DNA of 64,000 nucleotides from the NCBI RefSeq assembly GCF_017798165.1, contig NZ_CP059068.1, positions 2,976,001 to 3,040,000 of the forward strand, read 5' to 3'. The notes beneath the pieces are model-generated. The model made no database searches, was not told the DNA's origin, and saw only the letters and a list, made by a program, of their open reading frames with translations. Both the position numbers and the translations under genes were made by a program. The first letter of the stretch is position 1; each line of letters starts with the position of its first letter. This stretch comes from Rhodoferax sp. AJA081-3 (GTDB lineage: Bacteria > Pseudomonadota > Gammaproteobacteria > Burkholderiales > Burkholderiaceae_C). Shown piece by piece: positions 1 to 10,626 of this stretch.

Positions 1-138
1 TTCAATGTGGCGCCCCACCGTGGGTTGTGCAATGCCCATGGCGCGGGCGGCGCCCGAGAGCGAGCCCTCCTTGATCACGTTGAGATACGAGCGGTAGAGC
101 TCCCAGTCAATGCCGTTGTCGTGCGGGTCTTTGGTCAT
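1..138 (-). CDS. LysR-family transcriptional regulator, N-terminal part (cut by window edge)
   Basis: The reverse strand reads 46 codons from an ATG at 138 to the window edge without a stop. The peptide has the helix-turn-helix arrangement of LysR regulators: a WELYRSYLNVIKEGSLSGAARAMG stretch is recognisable in two parts (residues 12-35) followed by IAQPTVGRHIE, the recognition helix. The effector-binding domain lies outside the window. It is transcribed away from the SDR gene at 242 with 103 bp between them, the usual layout for a LysR regulator and its target, so control of that gene is inferred. Its ligand cannot be told from what is visible. Confidence 0.85.
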   Translation of the reverse strand, partial: MTKDPHDNGIDWELYRSYLNVIKEGSLSGAARAMGIAQPTVGRHIE

Positions 139-241
139 GCATAAATGTATAGCTGCTGGTATATGTTGGTCAATTGCGTAACAGCGCCATCACTTCGACA
201 CTTCATCCATCGCAACAACATTGTCTTCAAGGAGATTTGAC
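139..241. promoter_or_regulatory. Divergent promoter region between LysR gene and SDR gene
   Basis: This 103-bp AT-richer gap separates two divergent starts. It holds AT-rich stretches (ATAAATGTATAGC and GGTATATG) and, at 229-234, the AAGGAG ribosome-binding site of the SDR gene. A LysR box (T-N11-A) is plausible near 145-170 but was not proven. No other gene is seen here. Confidence 0.4.
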
Positions 242-1282
242 ATGGACAACAGCAACAGCAAAACAGCATTGGCCAAAACGGCGCTGGTACTCGGCGCAAC
301 CGGCGGCATCGGTGGAGAGGTAGCCCGGCAGCTGCGTGACGCAGGCTGGACGGTGCGGGCCCTCTGCCGCGGTGGTGAACAAGCCCTGGAGCGGCGCGAC
401 GGCATGGTGTGGATACGCGGCGACGCGATGAACCGCGCCGACGTGGTGTCTGCAGCCAGCGGCTGCCAGGTCATCGTGCATGCCGTCAACCCGCCCGGCT
501 ACCTGCGCTGGGCCGAGCTGGTGCTGCCCATGCTGGACAACACCATAGCCGCGGCCCAGGCCAACGACGCCACCATCGTGTTGCCCGGCACGGTCTACAA
601 CTTTGGCCCCAGCGCCTTCCCCTTGCTGCGCGAAGACTCGCCGCAAGAACCCGTGACCCGCAAGGGCGCGATTCGGGTCGAACTGGAACAACGCCTGCGC
701 ACGGCCAGCGACAACGGTTGCCAAGTGATCGTGGTACGCGCAGGCGATTTCTTTGGCCCCAAGGTCGGCAACAGCTGGTTCTCGCAAGGGCTGGTCAAAC
801 CGAACCTGCCGGTCAAGGCCGTGCAGCTGCCCGGCGCACACGGTGTGGGCCACCAATGGTCTTACCTGCCCGATGTGGCCCGCACCATGGTCGCGCTGGT
901 GCAGCGCCGCGACACGCTGGAGCCGTTTGCCACCTTCCATATGCAGGGCCACTGGGATGCCGACGGCACCCAGATGGCGGCAGCCATTTGCCGCGTGGTC
1001 ACCAAACGCGGCGGCGCCAAGCCCGCGGTGCGCGCATTCCCTTGGTGGATGGTCGCGCTGGCATCACCCTTTGTGGCGACCCTGCGGGAACTGCGCGAGA
1101 TGCGGTATTTGTGGCATGTGCCGCTGGGCATGGACAACACCAAGCTGGTGGCGACGCTTGGGTATGAGCCGCACACACCACTGGACGAAGCGGTGGAGGC
1201 TGCGCTGGAAGGCATGGGTTGTTTTGCGGCTGAAGCCGCCGCCGCGATAAAGTCCGGCGTTGTGCGCATAGCCGCCCATTGA
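242..1282 (+). CDS. NAD(P)-dependent epimerase/dehydratase-like protein (atypical extended SDR)
   Basis: 346 residues. The N-terminus carries the nucleotide-binding motif GATGGIGG (about residues 18-25) of a Rossmann fold, as in NAD-dependent epimerases and NmrA-like proteins. The start at 242 is chosen because AAGGAG lies 7 bp upstream; an in-frame TTG at 221 has no such support. The usual SDR catalytic YxxxK is not found where expected: the sequence around residue 145 reads EPVTRKG, with no Tyr four residues before the Lys. It may therefore be an atypical SDR (NmrA-like regulator, or reductase with another mechanism). It is probably controlled by the divergent LysR regulator. Substrate unknown. 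Confidence 0.75.
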   Translation: MDNSNSKTALAKTALVLGATGGIGGEVARQLRDAGWTVRALCRGGEQALERRDGMVWIRGDAMNRADVVSAASGCQVIVHAVNPPGYLRWAELVLPMLDNTIAAAQANDATIVLPGTVYNFGPSAFPLLREDSPQEPVTRKGAIRVELEQRLRTASDNGCQVIVVRAGDFFGPKVGNSWFSQGLVKPNLPVKAVQLPGAHGVGHQWSYLPDVARTMVALVQRRDTLEPFATFHMQGHWDADGTQMAAAICRVVTKRGGAKPAVRAFPWWMVALASPFVATLRELREMRYLWHVPLGMDNTKLVATLGYEPHTPLDEAVEAALEGMGCFAAEAAAAIKSGVVRIAAH

Positions 1283-1356
1283 GCGATAACAATAGGGGCT
1301 GCACCGCAACAGTCAGGCAGACAGACACACAGCCCCCATCGCAAGGAGTTCTTTCC

Positions 1357-1581
1357 ATGGCAGCAACGGCATCCGAAAAAATCAAAGGCCCCGCGTCGTA
1401 TTTCCCATCCATCGAGAAAACCTACGGCCACCCCATGGACCATTGGTTTGGCCTGGTGCGTCAACAGCAACAGAGCATGAAACACATGGAGATCGTGAAC
1501 TGGCTCAAGGCGGAGCATGGCATGGGGCATGGGCATGCCAATGCGGTTGTGGCGTTTTGTTTGGCGAAGGGGAAGACCTGA
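1357..1581 (+). CDS. DUF4287 domain-containing small protein
   Basis: 74 residues. The core PSIEKTYGHPMDHWF...MKHMEIVNWLKAEHGMGHGHANAVV matches the DUF4287 family, small cytoplasmic proteins of unknown function. The ATG at 1357 has AAGGAG 10 bp upstream; the frame is open further up to 1279, overlapping the SDR stop, but without a ribosome-binding site. It follows the SDR gene by 74 bp on the same strand and may be cotranscribed. Confidence 0.8.
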   Translation: MAATASEKIKGPASYFPSIEKTYGHPMDHWFGLVRQQQQSMKHMEIVNWLKAEHGMGHGHANAVVAFCLAKGKT

Positions 1582-1629
1582 GCTTGAATCGTTCAAGTAG
1601 ATAGCCCCAACAGATTCCCGCTTTGGACC

Positions 1630-1995
1630 TTACTCAAGCCCAAGAATACTGTTGACGGATTGCTCCAGCATTTCGACGAGCTCCGGGTCCATGTATTTGT
1701 ATTCATCTGGAATGTCCAGAACATGGATTGGCTTGTTGTCCAGCAGCCGGGTGAACTCGGCCTTGAGCCTGGATTTGTGCTTTTCTTCCATGACCATGAT
1801 CACGTTGGCCCATTGGATGTCCTCGGCAGACACTGTGTGGCGGGCGTTGGGGCTTGTCCCCGCTGAGCGCGCCGAGACAGTTGGGTGCTTTCGCCACAGT
1901 TGTTCAGCGGTTGGGCTGCGCCATTGATTTTTGCTGCAGATGAACAACACGTTGCGCTTCACGTCAGACTTTGGTCTAGTGGTTGTCTGCACCAT
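1630..1995 (-). CDS. Low-molecular-weight protein tyrosine phosphatase-like protein
   Basis: 121 residues. The segment VLFICSKNQWRSPTAEQLW has the Cys-x5-Arg phosphate-binding loop of low-molecular-weight tyrosine phosphatases (C-S-K-N-Q-W-R-S), and DIPDEYKYMDPELVEML in the C-terminal third carries the acidic loop of the family. It is shorter than typical LMW-PTPs (about 150), like the compact bacterial homologues. The ATG at 1995 lies inside the end of the parE-like toxin gene (20 bp overlap), so the phosphatase is translationally coupled to a toxin-antitoxin operon. Its substrate is unknown. The overlap is unusual and suggests a functional link (inference). Confidence 0.75.
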   Translation of the reverse strand: MVQTTTRPKSDVKRNVLFICSKNQWRSPTAEQLWRKHPTVSARSAGTSPNARHTVSAEDIQWANVIMVMEEKHKSRLKAEFTRLLDNKPIHVLDIPDEYKYMDPELVEMLEQSVNSILGLE

Positions 1996-2308
1996 CAACC
2001 ATCCAGGCGGGAATATCGCGCTTCATATGCAGCACCCGCCAAACGTCGATGTGGTCCTCATGTTCTACGTAGAACACGAGGTACGGGTATTTGTGCAAAG
2101 ACCAGGAGCGTAGTTCAGGAATACCCAACTCATGCGCATAGCGCGGTGAGCCCGTTGCGGGGTGCTTGCCGATGTGTGCGTAGGCACGTTCCAGCGCGTC
2201 CACAAATCCAAGCGCAGCAGTCGGCGCGTCCTGTTCTAAGTAATGCGCAATGGCCTGCTCGGTATCGCCCAGTGCCAACGTGCGCTGAATCAGCGCCTTG
2301 GACTTCAC
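1976..2308 (-). CDS. parE: Type II toxin, RelE/ParE family
   Basis: 110 residues, the normal size for ParE/RelE toxins. The C-terminal SWSLHKYPYLVFYVEHEDHIDVWRVLH pattern (basic/aromatic strand, then an IxxWRVLH strand) is typical of the ParE branch, which in studied members poisons gyrase. Whether this one targets gyrase or ribosome-bound mRNA cannot be settled by eye. Its ATG overlaps the antitoxin stop by 4 bp (ATGA at 2305-2308), giving the canonical antitoxin-first coupling. The operator palindrome lies upstream of the antitoxin. Confidence 0.85.
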   Translation of the reverse strand: MKSKALIQRTLALGDTEQAIAHYLEQDAPTAALGFVDALERAYAHIGKHPATGSPRYAHELGIPELRSWSLHKYPYLVFYVEHEDHIDVWRVLHMKRDIPAWMVDGADNH

Positions 2309-2544
2309 TTGGATTTCTTGCTGGTGATGCGCTTGCGCAGGGTATCGAAGTAGTTGGCATCTACAGGTGCCGTTGGTGCAGATTGGGCACCTGCAAGTAA
2401 CAGACCGCGCAGCTGTTGCCGATCCTGATCTTTGCGGATCAGTTCACGCACGTACTCGCTACTGGTTCCGAAGCCACGCGAGCCAACTTGCGTATCAACG
2501 AATTCCTTGAGGCCTTCGGGCAGGGAAATGTTCATGGTGCTCAT
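2305..2544 (-). CDS. parD: ParD-like ribbon-helix-helix antitoxin
   Basis: 79 residues from the ATG at 2544. MNISLPEGLKEFVDTQV is the ribbon-helix-helix DNA-binding strand and first helix typical of ParD, followed by GTSSEYVRELIRKDQ. The C-terminal half (about 45-79) would bind and neutralise the toxin. Several in-frame starts exist (2592, 2553, 2544, 2535). The one at 2592 is disfavoured because it would put the palindromic operator (2561-2583) inside the coding region. It should repress its own operon through that operator. Confidence 0.85.
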   Translation of the reverse strand: MSTMNISLPEGLKEFVDTQVGSRGFGTSSEYVRELIRKDQDRQQLRGLLLAGAQSAPTAPVDANYFDTLRKRITSKKSK

Positions 2545-2560
2545 GCTGGCCATTTTAGGG

Positions 2561-2583
2561 AGTTTGGCAAAATTTGCCAAACT
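2561..2583. promoter_or_regulatory. Perfect palindrome, likely ParD autoregulatory operator
   Basis: A perfect inverted repeat of 11-bp arms (AGTTTGGCAAA / TTTGCCAAACT) around one central base, 17 bp upstream of the chosen antitoxin start. Position and symmetry suit a ribbon-helix-helix repressor site overlapping the promoter. Confidence 0.7.
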
Positions 2584-2657
2584 AGGCGTCATATGTTGAC
2601 GGGATCAGCAAGTTCTTGGAGTCTCCTAGCCTGCGGAATCAACACTTTCAGTGACAC

Positions 2658-3881
2658 CTAGTCCAAGACATCAGGAGAAATCCGGAAGTGTCTTTGCAGT
2701 TTTGCCAGCAATTCCTCATTGGCGCCATCGATTGCTTTGAGTTTTTGTTCCTGGTTGGGCCAAGTGAAGAACTGATAGAGCTTAGTCGCGAGGTTTGTGT
2801 CTATTTCCAGTACTTCCTGGAAAACTTGCCAAGAACACTGAGAAGGTTCGTACAGCGGCCACCCGGTTTGGTCGCCGTTGTAGATCGCTGCGAGGCCACG
2901 CAAACTGGAGTGAGAAATTGCCATGCCCGACGGGTTGGCAATGTTCTCAATACCTGAAAGGTAATGTGCTATCCGGTCTAGCGTTTTGGTAGTTTTGCCA
3001 AGTGCATCTTCGAGCCTCTTTGCGTGTTGTTCGAGTGCTGTGGACTCCTGCAGAGTACCGAGCAAACTCTGCAAATCCATATGGAATGTTTCGGTCAAAC
3101 GTTTTCCCTCACCTTGATGAAAGTAGGAAACTTCAACAGAAAAGTCCTGAACGATCTTGTCAGTGCCCAACCAAACACCGACGCCATAGAAAAATGATAG
3201 AAGTCGCTTTGGTGGGAGCGTTTTTATCCCACGGGATAGGGGTTTTGGTTCCCCATGCTCCCATTTCAAACGCTCTGAGAATTGAAATTCAACGTCTGTG
3301 GCTGAGTAGGTTCCTACATTCTCGACACAGAACTGGAGCAGTTGACCCTGAACTATGTCAATACGAACAGATATCAGCGGTGGAAGAGCTATCTGCCGAT
3401 TTCGTACATCGCGTATCTCGTAGTCTTCCATCGGAGCACATTTGAAATTGTGTCGTTTGTAATACCGATGAGTGTGTCTGTCCTGGTGTGGGCCTCGATC
3501 ACTTGCGGGCACGGAAACGGCGTAGATGAACCGGCTTTCAGAGAGGGCAATCTCGGTTATTCGCAGGCCTAGCAGTTTCGGGGCAACATTGCTTTGAATT
3601 TTGTTTTCTATCCATTCCTTGTGATTGCGGTCTTCATTCGACAAGCCCTCATCAACGCTTTCAGCGCAGTGGTCATTCTCAACAATGCCGTAAATGATGA
3701 CCCCGCCGTCTGAGTTTGCGAATGCAGAGATGTCTTTTGATATTTCATCCAGCTTCCCTCTAACGAGTGCTTCGCTGGCCTTAAATTCAAGATGAAGTGA
3801 CTCCGATTCACGAGCTGCAATGAGGGCGTGTACTTCGGATAAGGTGGTGGGATGTCGGTAGGGCGTAAGCGTTGTCATCAT
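2658..3881 (-). CDS. AlbA_2 (Schlafen-type) domain protein
   Basis: About 407 residues. The N-terminal part has ESLHLEFKAS and KDISAFANSDGGVIIYGI (roughly residues 25-75), the hallmark of the AlbA_2/Schlafen putative nucleic-acid-binding domain; the remainder is not recognised. The start is unclear: ATGs at 3881 and 3878 or a TTG at 3911, none with a strong ribosome-binding site. The coding DNA is visibly richer in A+T than the flanking catabolic genes, which suggests acquisition. AlbA_2 proteins occur as regulators and in phage-defence contexts. Next to a toxin-antitoxin operon (113 bp gap, same strand), a defence or stress role is an inference only. Confidence 0.75.
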   Translation of the reverse strand: MMTTLTPYRHPTTLSEVHALIAARESESLHLEFKASEALVRGKLDEISKDISAFANSDGGVIIYGIVENDHCAESVDEGLSNEDRNHKEWIENKIQSNVAPKLLGLRITEIALSESRFIYAVSVPASDRGPHQDRHTHRYYKRHNFKCAPMEDYEIRDVRNRQIALPPLISVRIDIVQGQLLQFCVENVGTYSATDVEFQFSERLKWEHGEPKPLSRGIKTLPPKRLLSFFYGVGVWLGTDKIVQDFSVEVSYFHQGEGKRLTETFHMDLQSLLGTLQESTALEQHAKRLEDALGKTTKTLDRIAHYLSGIENIANPSGMAISHSSLRGLAAIYNGDQTGWPLYEPSQCSWQVFQEVLEIDTNLATKLYQFFTWPNQEQKLKAIDGANEELLAKLQRHFRISPDVLD

Positions 3882-3947
3882 GTGCTTTTTTTGTGAAGAG
3901 TGGCTTTCCAAGCCTGCTCAGTCAATGTAAACGCAATGCCATTGATC

Positions 3948-5255
3948 TCAAACCACCCCAGCCCTCTCCAACATCGCATGCAGCAGCACATTGCACCCCG
4001 CCGTGATGTGCTCTGGCTTCGCATCCTCAATCTCGTTGTGGCTGATACCGTCCTTGCAGGGGATAAAAATCATCCCGGCAGGTGCCAGCTTGGCCATGTA
4101 GACGGCGTCGTGGCCAGCGCCTGACACGGCAGGCATATTGCTGTAGCCCAGCTTCTTGGCGGCGCGGCCCACGGCGTCCACGCAGTCCGGGTGGAAGGCG
4201 ATGGCGTTGTAGCTGGACACCAGTTCAATTTTGACGTCCACGCGGTGTTCCTTGGCCACTTTGGCGGCGAAGGCCTTTACCTCGTCGGCCATTTTGTCCA
4301 CCAGCACGTCGGTGCTGTTGCGCAGGTCGATGCTGAACTTCACACTGCCAGGGATCACGTTGCGGCTATTGGGGAAGACCTGCACCATGCCCACGGTGCC
4401 TCGGCCGTGGGGCGGGTGGCGGTGGGCGGCGGCCACCACGTCTTGCATGATGTGGGTGGCGGCCAGAAGCGCGTCTTTGCGCAGCGCCATGGGGGTGGGG
4501 CCGGCATGGGCTTCCATGCCGGTCACGGTGCAGTCAAACCAGCGGATACCCAGCACTCCACTGACCACGCCAATGGTTTTGTTGTTGTCTTCCAGCACCG
4601 GGCCTTGTTCGATGTGGGTCTCGAAGTACGCGCCTATGGGGTGGTCGCCGGGCTCTTGGGTGCCGATGTAGCCAATGCGCTCCAGCTCGCCCTTGACGGT
4701 CTTGCCTTCGGTGTCCGTCGCTGCATAGGCATGCTCCAGCGTGAAGGCCTTGGCGAACACGCCTGAGCCCATCATCACCGGCACAAAACGCGAGCCTTCT
4801 TCATTCGTCCAGAACGCCACCTCAATCGGCGCTTCGGTTTCTATGCACAGGTCGTTCAGCGTGCGCACCACTTCCAGCCCCGCCAGCACGCCGTAGTTGC
4901 CGTCGAACTTGCCGCCGGTGGGTTGGGTGTCGATATGGCTGCCGGTCATGATGGGCGGCAGGCTGTTGTTGCGCCCGGCGCGGCGCATGAAACCGTTGCC
5001 GATCTTGTCGATGGTGACCGTCATGCCCGCTTCCTCGGCCCAGCGCAGCACCAGGTCGCGGCCCTGTTTGTCCAGATCGGTCAGCGTCAGGCGGCACACG
5101 CCGCCCTTGGGCGTGGCGCCAATTTTGGCCAGTTCCATCAGCGAGGCCCACAGGCGGTCACCGTTGATGTGGATGTTGGAGATGTCCAGCACAGTGTCGA
5201 TGTGGGTATCGATGTGGGTGTCGGCGTCGATATCGATGTGCGTTTTGCTGCTCAT
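3948..5255 (-). CDS. Zn-dependent M20-family amidohydrolase, probable beta-ureidopropionase (N-carbamoyl-beta-alanine hydrolase)
   Basis: 435 residues. Metal-binding motifs of the M20 allantoate/N-carbamoyl-amino-acid hydrolases are visible: GSHIDTQPTGGKFDGNYGV (His and bridging Asp), NEEGSRF, ETHIEQGPVLE and the C-terminal GISHNEIED. Standing directly after dihydropyrimidinase in a run with preTA, it most likely splits N-carbamoyl-beta-alanine (or the 2-methyl compound) into the beta-amino acid, CO2 and NH3. The family also holds allantoate and N-carbamoyl-L-amino-acid hydrolases, so substrate rests on context. The ATG at 5255 has AAGGAA upstream. The first ~30 residues hold an odd His-Ile-Asp repeat not needed for the fold. 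Spacing to hydA is 25 bp: one operon. Confidence 0.85.
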   Translation of the reverse strand: MSSKTHIDIDADTHIDTHIDTVLDISNIHINGDRLWASLMELAKIGATPKGGVCRLTLTDLDKQGRDLVLRWAEEAGMTVTIDKIGNGFMRRAGRNNSLPPIMTGSHIDTQPTGGKFDGNYGVLAGLEVVRTLNDLCIETEAPIEVAFWTNEEGSRFVPVMMGSGVFAKAFTLEHAYAATDTEGKTVKGELERIGYIGTQEPGDHPIGAYFETHIEQGPVLEDNNKTIGVVSGVLGIRWFDCTVTGMEAHAGPTPMALRKDALLAATHIMQDVVAAAHRHPPHGRGTVGMVQVFPNSRNVIPGSVKFSIDLRNSTDVLVDKMADEVKAFAAKVAKEHRVDVKIELVSSYNAIAFHPDCVDAVGRAAKKLGYSNMPAVSGAGHDAVYMAKLAPAGMIFIPCKDGISHNEIEDAKPEHITAGCNVLLHAMLERAGVV

Positions 5256-5280
5256 GGTGGTGATTCCTTTACCTATAACC

Positions 5281-8107
<2,827 letters not shown>

Positions 8108-8137
8108 GGTGCTTCTCCAATACTGTGTTCGTGGCGC

Positions 8138-9484
8138 TTAGGCGTTGAGGAATGCGTGGATGGCGTGGGCCGATTGTTTGCCATGCTCCACCGCTTCCAC
8201 CGTCAGGTCCAGCCCACCGGCACGGCAGTCGCCACCGGCCCAGACGCCGGTCAGGTTGGTGGTGCCCGCGGCATCTGTTGCAATACGGCCACCCTCCAGC
8301 GCGAAACCGGCTGCAGCCAGCACCGGGTTGCCGAGCTTCTGGCCAATGGCCTTGAGCACGGTGTCGGCCTCGAATGTGGTCTCTCGTCCGGTGGTTTGCA
8401 TCTTGCCGTCGACCATGGCTTGCTCAGCGAAGCGCACGCCAGTCACATAACCATCGCGACCCAGAATATCTACCGGCGCCAGCCAGTGGTGGATGGTGAC
8501 GCCATTGGTTTGCGCCCATTCCAGTTCTTCGGCAGAAGCCGACATGCCCTCGGGACCCCGCCGGTAGACCATGTGCACACTCTGGGCGCCCAGCAGCTTG
8601 CTTTGCACAGCAGCGTCTACCGCCGTCATGCCGCCGCCAATAACGACCACACGGCGGCCCACGGGCAAGGTGGACAGGTCCGGCGTCTGGCGCAGCGTGG
8701 CGATGAAGTCCACCGCGTCTTGCACGCCTTGCAGGGCCTCGCCCGGCACGTCCAGCGCGTGTGTGGTGGCCAGACCCAGTCCCAGGAACACGGCGTCGTA
8801 GTCCTTGCGCAGGGCTTCCAGCTGGGCGGTGGTCTCCAGCTTCCAGTTGGCTTGGATGGTGATGCCGCCAATGTCCAGCAGCCACTGCACTTCGCGCTGG
8901 GCGAAGTTGTTGGGCGTCTTGTAGCTGGCCAGGCCGTATTCGTTCAGGCCGCCGGCCTTGGGCTTGGCGTCGAACACCACCACGTCGTGGCCTTTGCGCG
9001 CCAGCGTGTAGGCACAGGCCAGGCCGGCGGGGCCAGCGCCGACCACAGCGATCTTTTTGCCGGTGGCCTTTTCGCGGGTGAATATCTGGGGTTTGTCGCT
9101 TTCCATCAGCGCATCCACCGCATGGCGCTGCAGACGGCCAATCGCTACCGGGCGGTCTTCTTGTGTGTTGCGCACACACACGGCCTCGCACAGGTTTTCG
9201 GTGGGGCAGACCCGGGCGCACATGCCACCTAACGGGTTGGACTCCAAAATGGTGCGTGCCGAACCGCGCAGGTTGTCGTCTGCAATACGCTTGATGAAGG
9301 ACGGCACGTCGATGCTGGTGGGGCAGGCCGTGGCGCAGGGTGCGTCGTAACAATAGAGGCAGCGCTCGGCCTCCAGCAGGGCCTGCGTGCGGGTCAACCG
9401 CGGGGTGGCGTCGGCAAAACGCTGCGCGTAGTCGCTGGCGACCAGGCGGCCGGGGCGAACATCGGGTTGGGGAGAGGTGGACAC
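8138..9484 (-). CDS. preT: NAD-dependent dihydropyrimidine dehydrogenase subunit PreT
   Basis: 448 residues. The N-terminus has the Cys-rich Fe-S motif ERCLYCYDAPCATACPTSIDVPSF and GGMCARVCPTENLCEAVC, as in GltD-like electron-transfer subunits. VVGAGPAGLACAYTLARKG (about residue 147) binds FAD and VVIGGGMTAVDAA (about 280) binds NAD(H). It takes electrons from NADH and feeds PreA. The gene starts with GTG at 9484; AGGAG lies about 8 bp upstream and no better start exists. It is the first structural gene of the pyrimidine operon, downstream of a LysR gene on the same strand. Confidence 0.95.
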   Translation of the reverse strand: MSTSPQPDVRPGRLVASDYAQRFADATPRLTRTQALLEAERCLYCYDAPCATACPTSIDVPSFIKRIADDNLRGSARTILESNPLGGMCARVCPTENLCEAVCVRNTQEDRPVAIGRLQRHAVDALMESDKPQIFTREKATGKKIAVVGAGPAGLACAYTLARKGHDVVVFDAKPKAGGLNEYGLASYKTPNNFAQREVQWLLDIGGITIQANWKLETTAQLEALRKDYDAVFLGLGLATTHALDVPGEALQGVQDAVDFIATLRQTPDLSTLPVGRRVVVIGGGMTAVDAAVQSKLLGAQSVHMVYRRGPEGMSASAEELEWAQTNGVTIHHWLAPVDILGRDGYVTGVRFAEQAMVDGKMQTTGRETTFEADTVLKAIGQKLGNPVLAAAGFALEGGRIATDAAGTTNLTGVWAGGDCRAGGLDLTVEAVEHGKQSAHAIHAFLNA

Positions 9485-9574
9485 GCTGGCAACTCCTGTT
9501 CAATAAAATCTGACCGTTTAGTCAAGTTCTCGCTGTCATGCTAGCAAGTGTGGTGCCAGTTTGTATCTAGGGGT

Positions 9575-10483
9575 TTATCCGCGGCCGGCGTCAGCCGTTG
9601 CCGCCAGCCATTCACGAAACAGCTTCAGGGCCGCGGGCTCATCGCCCCGCAGAGGCACCACCAGGTAATACGCCCGCTCGCCGCGCAGGGGTTGGTCGCA
9701 GGCCACCACCAGATCGCCACGCGCCAGCTCGGTCTCTATTAATAGACGCGGCACCAGGGCCACGCCCAGGCCGTAGATGGCGGCCGTAGCCGTCATCGAG
9801 AACAACTCGTAGCGGGGCCCGGATAAGGCGTGGGGCGTGGCAACCCCCATGGCGTCAAACCACTGGCTCCAGCCAAAAGGGCGCGTGCTTTGCTGCAGCA
9901 GCGGCAGCTCGGCGACAGCCTCGGGGCTCAATGGCCCGGTTTGGCCCAGCAGACCCGGCGCACACACCGGCAACACGTCTTCATGCACCAACAGCGTGGC
10001 CTGTGTGCCGGCCCAGTTGGCCACCTGCTCGGCGGTGCCGGCAAACAGCGCGCCGTCAAAACCGGTGTCGGCAAACAAAAAGGGCCGGGTGCGGGTCTCG
10101 ATGTGCACCACGATGTTCGGGTGTTGTGCCTGCAATTGGGGCAGGCGCGGGATCAGCCAGCGGGTGGCAAACGTGGGTACCGCCGCCAGATGCACCGCAC
10201 CTTGGGTGCCCTGGGTAGACATGGCGTTCAGCGTATCGCGCTCCAACGCCAGCAGGCGCTCGGCCACCTGGGCGGCGTACTCACGGCCGCGCGGGGTCAG
10301 CGCAACACCGTGGCGGGTGCGGGTGAACAGCGCCTGGCCCAGGTATTCCTCCAGCGCAGCCACCTGGCGCGACACTGCGCTTTGCGTCAAGGCCAGTTCC
10401 TGTGCGGCGCGGGTGTAACTTTCGTGGCGGGCGGCCGCTTCAAAACACAGCAGCGTGTGGGTGGCAGGAATCTTGCGTCGCAT
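9575..10483 (-). CDS. LysR-family regulator (GcvA-like), probable regulator of the pyrimidine operon
   Basis: 302 residues from the ATG at 10483. ARHESYTRAAQELALTQSAVSRQVAALEEYLGQALFTRTRHGVALTPRG is a textbook LysR helix-turn-helix of the GcvA-like group (given here only to locate it, residues 20-68 in several motifs). The effector domain follows. It lies 90 bp upstream of preT on the same strand, so it could be cotranscribed with or act on the pre operon. That role is inferred from position. The ORF extends ten codons upstream, but MRRKIP is the normal family start. Confidence 0.85.
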   Translation of the reverse strand: MRRKIPATHTLLCFEAAARHESYTRAAQELALTQSAVSRQVAALEEYLGQALFTRTRHGVALTPRGREYAAQVAERLLALERDTLNAMSTQGTQGAVHLAAVPTFATRWLIPRLPQLQAQHPNIVVHIETRTRPFLFADTGFDGALFAGTAEQVANWAGTQATLLVHEDVLPVCAPGLLGQTGPLSPEAVAELPLLQQSTRPFGWSQWFDAMGVATPHALSGPRYELFSMTATAAIYGLGVALVPRLLIETELARGDLVVACDQPLRGERAYYLVVPLRGDEPAALKLFREWLAATADAGRG

Positions 10484-10626
10484 GGTGGGCCAGTGTAGCC
10501 AGCCCCAAAACACCCGTGTAAAGCACTCGGATGTTGACCTTTTGTAAGGCCGGCCAAGGGATGCAGACCCTAAAATGGCGGCCTTCGCAGTGGATGTTTC
10601 CGCCGATATTTTTTTTGTTAGCGCCC

